Shown here piece after piece: positions 7,713 to 15,147 of a DNA stretch of 19,254 nt (the stretch's first letter is position 1; every line of letters starts with the position of its first letter). Source of the stretch: DASSBG01 sp965651365 (GTDB lineage: Bacteria; Pseudomonadota; Gammaproteobacteria; Xanthomonadales; Rhodanobacteraceae); NCBI GenBank assembly GCA_965651365.1, contig CBFGSA010000048.1:1-19254 (forward strand). Direction: 5' to 3'. The translations under genes were made by a program, and so were the position numbers. Below the pieces are notes generated by a model. That model made no database searches, had not been told where the DNA came from, and saw only the letters and a list, made by a program, of their open reading frames with translations.

Positions 7713-10700
7713 GTGCTGCTGCATACGCCCTTGCCCAAATCGCCCGGCCACCGCAGCTACTGGCAGACACCGCCGGGCGCGGCGCTGGCGCTGGCTGCGA
7801 CCGAGGCGGCAAGGCAGCACGACGGTCTGCTGGTGGTGGCCAGCCGTGATGGCCAAAGCACACGCAGCCTGCGCCGCGAGCTGGCGTTCTTTGCCGGCGA
7901 TCTTCCGGTCAACCTGTTCCCGGACTGGGAAACCCTGCCCTACGACCGTTTCAGTCCGCACCCCGACATCATTTCCGAGCGCATTGCCAGCCTCTACCGC
8001 CTGCCCGCGGCCGAGCGCGGCATCCTGGTGGTGCCGGTAGCGACCCTGATGCAGCGCCTGGCGCCACGCAGCTACATCGCAGGCTCCGGCCTGGCGGTCG
8101 AGAAGGGCCAGAAAATGGCGATCGAAAGCGAGCAGCAGCGCTTGCAGGCAGCCGGCTACCGCCACGTGTCACAGGTGGCCGAACCGGGCGACTTTGCCGT
8201 GCGCGGCGGCCTGATCGACATCTATCCCATGGGCGCGCCACTGCCCTACCGCATCGAGCTGCTGGATGAGGAGGTCGACTCGATCCGCAGTTTCGACGCC
8301 GAAACCCAGCGCTCGATCGCGCCGGTGGATGCGATCCGCCTGCTGCCGGCACGCGAGTACCCGACCACCGAGGAGGCCGCGCGCGAATTCCGCAGTCGCC
8401 TGCGCGAACGCTTTCCGATCGACGTGCGCCGCTGCCCGCTGTACCAGGACATGCGCCAGGGCGTGGCCCCCAGCGGCATCGAATACTACCTGCCGCTGTT
8501 CTTCGAACACACTGAAACCCTGTTCGACTACCTGCCGGACAGTGCCCTGCTGCTGCTCGACAACGACGCGCTGACTGCGGCCGAGAGCTTCAGCGAACAA
8601 ACGGCCGAGCGCTACGAGCAACGCGCCCACGATGTCGAGCGCCCGATCCTGCCACCGGATGAAATCTTCCTGTCGCCGGTTCAGCTGCGCCAGCAGATCA
8701 ACCAGCGCCATTGCATCGAAATCGTCGAGCCCGGCCACAGACATGCGGTCGACACCGGCAGCGTCAGCGCACCCGAAGCACCGCTGAAGACCACGGCCGC
8801 ATCCGGCACGCCCGATTTCGCGGCCTGGCTGGCCGGGCAATCCGGGCGCGTGCTGATCGCCGCCGACACCGCCGGGCGGCGCGAGGCCCTGGCCGACCAG
8901 ATCGCCGCCGCGATCAAGCGTCCCGCGCCCGTCCAGGGTTGGCGAGACTTTGTGCAAAATGAGGCAACCGACCTGGCCATTGTGGTGGCCGAACTGGGCG
9001 CCGGCTTCACCCTGCCCGCGCACGGCATCACGGTCCTGACCGAACACGAACTGCTGGGCGAGCAGGCGCGGCGCAGCCGCCGCCGGGCGGAGACGGCCGC
9101 CAGCGATCCCGATGCCATCATCCGCGACCTCAGCGAACTGGAACCGGGCGCCCCGATTGTGCATGTCGATCACGGCGTGGGCCGCTACCGCGGCCTTGAG
9201 CGCCTGGACGTGGGCGACAGCCCGGACGAGTTTCTGGCCATCGAGTACGCCAAGGGCGCCAGGCTGTACGTGCCGGTGGCCCAACTCGGCATGGTCAGCC
9301 GCTACACCGGCACCACGCCGGAACTGGCGCCGCTGCACTCGCTGGGCGGCGAGGCCTGGCAACGCGCCAAGCGCAAGGCCGCCGAAAAGGTCCGCGATGT
9401 GGCGGCCGAACTGCTGGCCATCCACGCCGAGCGCGCCGCGCGCCGCGGCACGGCGCTGAAGATGGATGAAGCCATGCTGGCCGAGTTCGCGGCCCAGTTC
9501 CCGTTCGAGGAAACCCCTGACCAGCAGCAGGCGATTGCGGCCGTGCTGGCCGATCTGGCCGCAGCGCAGCCCATGGACCGCGTGGTCTGCGGCGACGTCG
9601 GCTTCGGCAAGACCGAGGTCGCCCTGCGCGCGGCCTTCGCCACCGCCACCGCCGGCCGCCAGGTTGCCGTGCTGGTGCCGACCACGCTGCTGGCCCAGCA
9701 GCACTACGACAATTTCCGCGACCGCTTTGCCGAATGGCCAATCGAGGTTGATGTGCTGTCGCGCTTCCAGTCGGCCAAGGAAACCAGCCGCACGCTGGAA
9801 CGGATGACTGTCGGAGAGGTGGACGTGGTGATCGGAACCCACAAGCTGCTGCAGGGCAAGCTGAAGTTCAAGGATCTGGGCCTGGTGATCATCGACGAGG
9901 AACAGCGCTTCGGCGTGCGCCAGAAGGAGCAGCTCAAGAAGCTGCGCGCCGAGGTCGACCTGCTGACCCTGACCGCAACGCCGATCCCGCGCACGCTCAA
10001 CATGGCCATGAGCGGCATGCGCGACCTCAGCATCATCGCCACCGCACCAGCCCATCGCGTCGCGGTCAAGACCGTGATATCGCAATACGACCCGGCCATG
10101 GTGCGCGAGGCTCTGCAGCGCGAGCTGGCGCGTGGCGGCCAGGTGTATTTCCTGCACAACCAGGTCGAGTCGATCGAGCGCACCGCGCGCGAACTCGGTG
10201 AGCTGATGCCCGAGGCGCGCATCCGCGTCGCCCACGGCCAGATGCCCGAGCGCGAGCTGGAGCAGGTGATGCTGGACTTCCACCGTCAGCGCTTCAACCT
10301 GCTGGTATGCACCACCATCATCGAATCGGGCATCGACATCCCGACCGCCAACACCATCATCATCAACCGCGCCGACCGCTTCGGCCTGGCCCAGTTGCAC
10401 CAGTTGCGCGGCCGCGTCGGACGCTCGCACCACCGCGCCTACGCCTACCTGATCGTGCCGCACCGCAAGGCCATGACTTCCGATGCGCGCAAGCGCCTGG
10501 AAGCACTGGCCTCGCTGGAGGAGCTGGGCGCCGGCTTCACCCTCGCCACCCACGACATGGAAATCCGCGGCGCCGGCGAACTGCTGGGCGAGGACCAGTC
10601 CGGCCAGATCCAGGAGATCGGTTTCAGCCTGTACAGCGACCTGCTGGAACGCGCCGTGCAAGCCCTGAAGGACGGCAAGGTGCCCGACTTCGACCTGTCC

Positions 10701-11144
10701 AGCGCCAGCGAGGCCGAAATCGAGCTGCACCTGCCGGCCCTGATCCCCGACGACTACCTGCCCGACGTGCACACTCGCCTGACGCTGTACAAGCGCATCG
10801 CCAGTTGCGCAGACGAGGAAGCCCTGCGCGCGATGCAGGTGGAAATGATCGACCGCTTCGGTCTGCTGCCCCAGGCCACGAAAAACCTGTTCGCGATCAC
10901 GGCCCTGAAACTGAAGGCCACCGCACTGGGCATCCGCAAGTTCGATCTCGGCGCCGAATCCGGGCGCATCGAGTTCCGCGACAAGCCGGCCATCAACCCG
11001 GCCACGATCATCGAATTGATCCGCTCACAGCCGCAGACCTGGCGCATGGACGGCCCCGACAAACTGCGCATCGCCTTGAGTGCCGAAGAGCCCGAAAGAC
11101 GCATCGAGATAGCTCGGAAACTTCTGGTGCAACTGGGAGCTTGA
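7713..11144 (+). CDS. mfd: Transcription-repair coupling factor Mfd
   Basis: Mfd is an ATP-driven DNA translocase that removes RNA polymerase stalled at lesions and recruits UvrA. The product has 1143 residues against 1148 in E. coli, so it is full length. The start is a GTG at 7713, with AGGA about 10 bases upstream. In order it has the UvrB-like N-terminal part (DGLLVVASRDGQSTRSLRRE, LFPDWETLPYDRFSPHPDI), the RNA-polymerase interaction domain (VHVDHGVGRYRGLERL), the RecG-like helicase core with Walker A GDVGFGKTE (Lys633), the DEEQ box at 728-731 (IIDEEQRFGV), TATPIPRTLNMAMSGMRDLS, and RGRVGRSHHRAYAYL of motif VI. The C-terminal domain that masks the UvrA-binding region follows. All catalytic motifs are intact. 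It stands alone, with the CDF gene divergent on its left. Confidence 0.97.
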   Translation: MLLHTPLPKSPGHRSYWQTPPGAALALAATEAARQHDGLLVVASRDGQSTRSLRRELAFFAGDLPVNLFPDWETLPYDRFSPHPDIISERIASLYRLPAAERGILVVPVATLMQRLAPRSYIAGSGLAVEKGQKMAIESEQQRLQAAGYRHVSQVAEPGDFAVRGGLIDIYPMGAPLPYRIELLDEEVDSIRSFDAETQRSIAPVDAIRLLPAREYPTTEEAAREFRSRLRERFPIDVRRCPLYQDMRQGVAPSGIEYYLPLFFEHTETLFDYLPDSALLLLDNDALTAAESFSEQTAERYEQRAHDVERPILPPDEIFLSPVQLRQQINQRHCIEIVEPGHRHAVDTGSVSAPEAPLKTTAASGTPDFAAWLAGQSGRVLIAADTAGRREALADQIAAAIKRPAPVQGWRDFVQNEATDLAIVVAELGAGFTLPAHGITVLTEHELLGEQARRSRRRAETAASDPDAIIRDLSELEPGAPIVHVDHGVGRYRGLERLDVGDSPDEFLAIEYAKGARLYVPVAQLGMVSRYTGTTPELAPLHSLGGEAWQRAKRKAAEKVRDVAAELLAIHAERAARRGTALKMDEAMLAEFAAQFPFEETPDQQQAIAAVLADLAAAQPMDRVVCGDVGFGKTEVALRAAFATATAGRQVAVLVPTTLLAQQHYDNFRDRFAEWPIEVDVLSRFQSAKETSRTLERMTVGEVDVVIGTHKLLQGKLKFKDLGLVIIDEEQRFGVRQKEQLKKLRAEVDLLTLTATPIPRTLNMAMSGMRDLSIIATAPAHRVAVKTVISQYDPAMVREALQRELARGGQVYFLHNQVESIERTARELGELMPEARIRVAHGQMPERELEQVMLDFHRQRFNLLVCTTIIESGIDIPTANTIIINRADRFGLAQLHQLRGRVGRSHHRAYAYLIVPHRKAMTSDARKRLEALASLEELGAGFTLATHDMEIRGAGELLGEDQSGQIQEIGFSLYSDLLERAVQALKDGKVPDFDLSSASEAEIELHLPALIPDDYLPDVHTRLTLYKRIASCADEEALRAMQVEMIDRFGLLPQATKNLFAITALKLKATALGIRKFDLGAESGRIEFRDKPAINPATIIELIRSQPQTWRMDGPDKLRIALSAEEPERRIEIARKLLVQLGA

Positions 11145-11155
11145 GGAGTTTCCAT

Positions 11156-11184
11156 TTGCAACGATGACTTGTGAAGTGTTTAAC
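11156..11184 (+). promoter_or_regulatory. Possible sigma-70 promoter for the hemerythrin-like gene
   Basis: TTGCAA (11156-11161) and TTTAAC (11179-11184) are separated by 17 bp, resembling -35 and -10 boxes in the 107-bp gap after mfd. Only four of six bases match in each box. It lies upstream of an 8-bp inverted repeat (CGGATTGC 11195-11202, GCAATCCG 11211-11218) that would fall near the transcription start or in the leader, a possible operator. This is suggestive only. Confidence 0.35.
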
Positions 11185-11251
11185 TGAATTGGTTCGGATT
11201 GCCGGAATTCGCAATCCGTGACCTCTCACAAAAACCCGTAAGGAGGCAGTC

Positions 11252-11767
11252 ATGGGATTTTTCCGCAAACTGCTCGGCAGGGATCGCGCCGTGCAGAACC
11301 CGATTACCGCACCACCGGTCAGTCCCGATGCCAATGGCGCAATCGGATACGACGCAAAACTCATCGAGACCCTGCACAAGCATCACGCGCAGCTCGGCAC
11401 ACTGTTTCAACGTATCGGCAACAGCGCCCGCCAAAGTGATTCGCACGGCTTGCACGAACTGCTGGCAACGTTCAAATCCTCGCTCAACGGCCACGTGCTG
11501 ACCGAGAACGTGCGCTTTTACAGCTATCTTGAGCAAACGATCTCGGATGACGCGGACAGTGCGGCGATCGTGCGCGAGTACCGACGGGAAATGAATGACA
11601 TTGCCAGGGAAGTCCGCCAGTTTGTGGATCAGTGGCGCGACGCGGACATTTCTTCTTCGGAAACACAAAACCAGTTCCTTGCCGAGTACCACCGCGTGGG
11701 GAAATTGCTTGAGCGGCGTCTGGACAGCGAGGAACAACAGCTCTACCCACTCTACCGGCCTGCCTGA
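11252..11767 (+). CDS. Hemerythrin-like (HHE) / Rsd-like four-helix protein
   Basis: This is a 171-residue protein with no signal peptide, so cytoplasmic. An excellent Shine-Dalgarno (AAGGAGG, 7 bases before the ATG) marks the start and suggests strong expression. Four helices can be traced: about 35-57 (LIETLHKHHAQLGTLFQRI), 66-95 (ending GHVLTENVRFYSYLE), 104-128 (VREYRREMNDIAREVRQFV) and 140-165 (FLAEYHRVGKLLERRLDSEE). The HHE pattern is partial. His42, His44, His45, His81, Glu85 and Glu160-Glu161 followed by LYPLY are present, but helix 3 has no His and the usual His before EE in helix 4 is Arg156. GHVLTEN and GKLLERRLDSEE also resemble the Rsd/AlgQ anti-sigma-70 fold. It could bind iron, oxygen or nitric oxide, or a sigma factor; I cannot decide which. 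Confidence 0.75.
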   Translation: MGFFRKLLGRDRAVQNPITAPPVSPDANGAIGYDAKLIETLHKHHAQLGTLFQRIGNSARQSDSHGLHELLATFKSSLNGHVLTENVRFYSYLEQTISDDADSAAIVREYRREMNDIAREVRQFVDQWRDADISSSETQNQFLAEYHRVGKLLERRLDSEEQQLYPLYRPA

Positions 11768-11882
11768 TTGTCCCGTAGCGCCGCGCCGCACGACACGCCA
11801 CGACAATCGACCTGCGCCATCCCGCCTGGCTGCGGCGGTTCCAGTTGGCCGCGATTCACGCGCCGGGGCGCACGCTTGTGCC

Positions 11883-11898
11883 GTTCCCTGCAGGGAAC
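11883..11898. promoter_or_regulatory. Perfect 16-bp palindrome upstream of the EF-hand gene
   Basis: GTTCCCTGCAGGGAAC is fully self-complementary and lies 32 bp before the ATG of the EF-hand gene, inside the 162-bp gap after the hemerythrin-like gene. It could be an operator for a dimeric regulator. It could also be a short hairpin (six-pair stem, TGCA loop) followed a few bases later by TTTT, that is, a weak terminator for the upstream gene. Confidence 0.45.
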
Positions 11899-11929
11899 AG
11901 CGTGTTTTCAGGACAACAGGAGCCGAGCC

Positions 11930-12289
11930 ATGATCCGACACAATCAAGTCACGGCAATCCTGGCTGCCTGTACTGTTTTTGCAGCCACGGGTTCCACGGC
12001 AACCGCACAAATTGCACAAGCCACCCGGGACGAGGCAGCGCAGCACGAATCGACTGCCGTCTACGACACGCCCACCGGCAAGCTCATCGTGCATTCGCAC
12101 ATGCCCGAGCCGGAGGACTACGGATCGCCGCTCACTTTTTCATCACTCGACAGCAATGGCGACGGCCACATCAGCAAGACCGAGGCCAGTGCCTATCCGC
12201 CGCTGGCCAACGATTTTCTGCATGCCAGCGGTGACCGCAACCGGCCAATCAGCAAACGCCAGTACCAGCGCTGGGCTGCAGCCAGGTAG
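11930..12289 (+). CDS. Small exported EF-hand protein
   Basis: This is a 119-residue protein. The ATG at 11930 is preceded by AGGAG with good spacing and opens a cleavable signal peptide (MIRHNQVTAILAACTVFAATG, probable cut after ATA near residue 27). A Cys is present in the hydrophobic core but not in a convincing lipobox. The mature part contains one canonical calcium loop, DSNGDGHISKTE, with Asp1, Asn3, Asp5, Gly6, Ile8 and Glu12 of the EF-hand consensus. A second region (SGDRNRPISKRQYQRW) is like a degenerate second EF-hand whose loop ligands have been lost. It is likely a periplasmic calcium-binding protein of unknown partner. It ends 120 bp from the convergent MFS gene. Confidence 0.82.
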   Translation: MIRHNQVTAILAACTVFAATGSTATAQIAQATRDEAAQHESTAVYDTPTGKLIVHSHMPEPEDYGSPLTFSSLDSNGDGHISKTEASAYPPLANDFLHASGDRNRPISKRQYQRWAAAR

Positions 12290-12332
12290 CCGATCCAGCA
12301 TCGGTCCCGATGAGCGCGTCGCCATTTGCTCT

Positions 12333-12349
12333 GGCGCAGGCGCTGCGCC
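12333..12349. terminator. Hairpin in the convergent gap between EF-hand and MFS genes
   Basis: GGCGCAG (12333-12339) pairs with CTGCGCC (12343-12349) around a 3-base loop. A second short dyad, CATCGG-TC-CCGATG, lies at 12299-12312. Neither is followed by a T run on either strand, so termination activity is uncertain. The position between two converging genes is what suggests the role. Confidence 0.35.
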
Positions 12350-12409
12350 CGGCTTGAGCGCATTGCAGGCGACCCGCCGTGCAACTCAATGCCGACAGGC
12401 CGATGACAA

Positions 12410-13741
12410 TCAGGCTTCCGCCAGTCGCTTCGTTTGCGGCCGGAAGATCCTGCTTTCGGCATAGAGGCACAGCAGCACCACACCAGCGGTCAGCAGCGCG
12501 ACCGCGAAGAACACGGCGGCATAGCCATGGGATTCGGTGATCTGGCCCCATGCCCCGGCCATGCCGGAGCGTGCGAAATTGGAAATGGCCATCATCAGCG
12601 CGAACTGGCTGGCCGCCACCGCTGGCCTGCTGAGCATCATGGCCCAGGCGATCAGCAGTATCGACAGCATCGTCATGGCAACGACCTGGGCGGCGAGGAT
12701 CGCGGGCAGCATGCCGGACTGAACCCAGTCGCCCCGTGTGACACCGCCCGCGAGCGCCAGCACGACAAGCAACAGGCCGACGATCGTCACCATGCGCGAA
12801 AGTCCGCACCACTTGATCAGCAGACCCGTCATGGTGATGCCGAGTACTCCGGCGAACAGGGTCACGCTGCCCGCAAAGTGGCTGTAGTGCGCGCTGGTCC
12901 AGCCGAGCACCTGCACGGTTGCGGTCGGCCCGACCGTATCGGTCAGCGCCCCGGTTGCCGAGGACAGCGCGAAGGCAGCCAGGAATGCAATGATCTTGCG
13001 GTCGGCCAGGGAACTGAACACCTCCCTGAGGATCGGCCACCAGGCATCCTGCTGCAGCGCCTCGCATTCCGGGGAAGGCTTGCCGGGAGTCCACGGCATC
13101 AAGCGCTCGCCCGGACGCTCGCGAAACAGGCCCACAAGCGCGGACGGGACCGCCACCAGCACCGCGAGCAGCAATGCGACAGGCGTTATGCCACTTGCCG
13201 ACAGTACGGCCCCGGCGCCGAAGCTGGTGGCCGATATGCCCACGATCTGGGATCCATACATGCAGCCATTGATCGCGCCGCGCTCCTCGACCGGCACCAG
13301 GTCGATCGTCATCCCGTCGACTGCAACATCGTTGAATATGGCGCACAGGTTCAGCGCGAAGCAGAAACCGCCGAACAAGGCGATTTGTTGCACGCCCGGG
13401 GTCGCGACGGCAAGCGCTACCAGAACAGCCACCATGCAGGCCTGGGCAACCAGGATCCATACCCGCCGCCGTCCCATCGGGCGATAGGTGAAGCGGTCCA
13501 TGATCAGTCCGGTGAACGGTTTCAGCGACCAGGGCAGGAGTGCGAAACCGACAAAGGCCCCGATCTGGACCGGACTGGCACCGGCCGCGGCAAACCACGA
13601 CGGCAGCACGACGAGCGACAGGCCGACCGGCACACCCTGCATGAAATAGAGGATCATCACTGCGGCAAACCGCAGCGGTTTGTTCTCGACCAGAGACGGC
13701 CAGGCACGCCGGGCGCGCGTTTCGATCAGGGCTGGGGTCAT
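12410..13741 (-). CDS. AmpG-like major facilitator superfamily permease
   Basis: This is a 443-residue inner-membrane transporter with about 12 hydrophobic segments. The N-terminal half resembles the AmpG/acetyl-CoA-transporter branch of MFS: YFMQGVPVGLSLVVLPSWF (32-50), then GFALLPWSLKPFTGLIMDRF (65-84), and PMGRRRVWILVAQ (88-100) as the motif-A-like loop. The central cytoplasmic loop is short and polar (RERPGERLMPWTPGKPSPE). AmpG itself imports anhydro-muropeptides, but this protein is too distant to assign that substrate from sequence alone. The ATG at 13741 overlaps the stop of the upstream permease as ATGA, so translation is coupled. It is the last gene of the leftward three-transporter operon. 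No strong terminator follows. Confidence 0.82.
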   Translation of the reverse strand: MTPALIETRARRAWPSLVENKPLRFAAVMILYFMQGVPVGLSLVVLPSWFAAAGASPVQIGAFVGFALLPWSLKPFTGLIMDRFTYRPMGRRRVWILVAQACMVAVLVALAVATPGVQQIALFGGFCFALNLCAIFNDVAVDGMTIDLVPVEERGAINGCMYGSQIVGISATSFGAGAVLSASGITPVALLLAVLVAVPSALVGLFRERPGERLMPWTPGKPSPECEALQQDAWWPILREVFSSLADRKIIAFLAAFALSSATGALTDTVGPTATVQVLGWTSAHYSHFAGSVTLFAGVLGITMTGLLIKWCGLSRMVTIVGLLLVVLALAGGVTRGDWVQSGMLPAILAAQVVAMTMLSILLIAWAMMLSRPAVAASQFALMMAISNFARSGMAGAWGQITESHGYAAVFFAVALLTAGVVLLCLYAESRIFRPQTKRLAEA

Positions 13742-15147
13742 GGCATGTCCTCCGGCTTGGGGATCGCTGGTGAGACGGTGGCAGAATCGAGTCCTGCAAG
13801 CGCGCGAAGCGGCTTGGACCGCCCTCGCGCAAGCGGTCCCGACACCACGGATTGTTGGAAACGGAATCCTTTCATGCCGCTACCGCGGCGCGCGAAGATC
13901 CCGAGCGCGCTGCCAGCGAGAATCAGGACGACGATCAGCACGTAGGCCTGGAGCGTGGCCTGCATGGCGGCATAAACGGAAAACGCGGTGGACACCGCTA
14001 CCATCGCCCACCAGAAGGCGGTCATGCCTTTGGCGGCACTCTCGTGGGCACGCCGCCGGAACACGACGAACGCCGCGACCATGCACAGAACGAGGAACTG
14101 GTTGCCCAGCGCAGTGACTTCGGCGAGAAAGGCGAATTTTCCGCTCAGGGCAACACCTGCCACCAACAATGTGAACAGCGCGATGGCCCAATCGGGCGTC
14201 AGAAAGCGCGATGAGACATGGGCGAGCCTTTCGGGCAGCAGTCCGCGCTCGGCCATGCCGAAGATCACTCTCGGCCCGCCGATGAAGCCGTTCAAGGCGT
14301 TGCTGGCAATCGAGAACACCGCCGCCAAGGTAAGCGCGATGACTCCACCTTGCCCGAGCACCACACCCGCAGCGGCCGCCAGCGGCGTGCCTTGGTTGCC
14401 AGCAGGCGCACCGGCGGCGATGTAGGCCCACTGCACGGTCATGTAGAAGGCGATGATGATCGCCAGCGACAGCAGCATCGCTCGCGGCAGCGTACGACGC
14501 GGGTTGACCACCTCGCCGGCGGAACAGGCGACGGTGCCTGCTCCGGCAAATGCGAAATAGACCAGAAGCGCGACCGATTCGAAGGCTCCGAATTCGGGCA
14601 GCTTGAAGCTGGTCGAAATGCCGCCGACGGCAAACGCGGCAATGCACAGCACCACGATCGGCGTGATCTTGAGCACGGTCCCGACCACCAGCCCCGCAAC
14701 CGCCCGCCGCATGCCCGACAGCGTCAGCCCTCCCAATGCCGCGAGCAGCGCAAGCACCGCCAGCGGGCGGGCCACCGGCCCATCGAGCACCGGAAAGAAC
14801 ACGGCGAGGTAGGAAACCAGCACATGCAGTGTTGCCGCGCGCCCCACCGCCATCGCGATGACGAGGAGCCAGCCGACCTGAAACCCCACGGTCGGACCGA
14901 ACGCAGCGTGGGCATAAAGCTGCGGCCCGCCCGAGGCGCGGAACATGGTCGCGAGTCGGGCCGCGATCAGCAGGCCCGAGGCAAACAGCGCGCCAAAAAT
15001 CAGGAACAGCCACGGCGCGAACAGGCCGGCCTTGTCATACAGAAGCGCGGGCAGCGCAAAGATGCCCGCACCAATCATGCCGTTGACGCTCATCAGGCTC
15101 GCACCGAGCGTGCTGACCACCCGCGGTGGTTTCGTGGTTTCGGTCAT
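13738..15147 (-). CDS. APC-superfamily amino acid/polyamine permease (second in operon)
   Basis: This is a 469-residue permease with the 12-helix amino acid/polyamine/organocation layout. Helix 1 carries the unwound substrate motif GMIGAGIFALPAL (23-35). Other family marks are the helix-2 region SGLLIAARLATMFRASGGPQLY and the loop SAGEVVNPRRTLPRA after helix 6. An unusual tail of about 50 residues follows the last helix (GMKGFRFQQSVVSGPLARGR and onward), polar and proline-rich at the end; it may be an extension into former intergenic sequence. The ATG at 15147 overlaps the previous stop as ATGA, and the gene's own stop overlaps the next start the same way, so the three permeases are translationally coupled. 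The substrate, presumably an amino acid or amine, is unknown. Confidence 0.88.
   Translation of the reverse strand: MTETTKPPRVVSTLGASLMSVNGMIGAGIFALPALLYDKAGLFAPWLFLIFGALFASGLLIAARLATMFRASGGPQLYAHAAFGPTVGFQVGWLLVIAMAVGRAATLHVLVSYLAVFFPVLDGPVARPLAVLALLAALGGLTLSGMRRAVAGLVVGTVLKITPIVVLCIAAFAVGGISTSFKLPEFGAFESVALLVYFAFAGAGTVACSAGEVVNPRRTLPRAMLLSLAIIIAFYMTVQWAYIAAGAPAGNQGTPLAAAAGVVLGQGGVIALTLAAVFSIASNALNGFIGGPRVIFGMAERGLLPERLAHVSSRFLTPDWAIALFTLLVAGVALSGKFAFLAEVTALGNQFLVLCMVAAFVVFRRRAHESAAKGMTAFWWAMVAVSTAFSVYAAMQATLQAYVLIVVLILAGSALGIFARRGSGMKGFRFQQSVVSGPLARGRSKPLRALAGLDSATVSPAIPKPEDMP

Noticed and set aside
8169..10772. 867-codon open frame on the minus strand opposite mfd
   Set aside because: It is antisense to a complete Mfd with all helicase motifs. 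Long antisense frames are expected in GC-rich coding DNA, and its translation is a low-complexity His/Gln/Ala/Gly-rich sequence with no domain.
12434..13945. 503-codon plus-strand frame opposite the MFS permease
   Set aside because: It is antisense to a clear 12-helix transporter, and its translation is hydrophilic and low in complexity.
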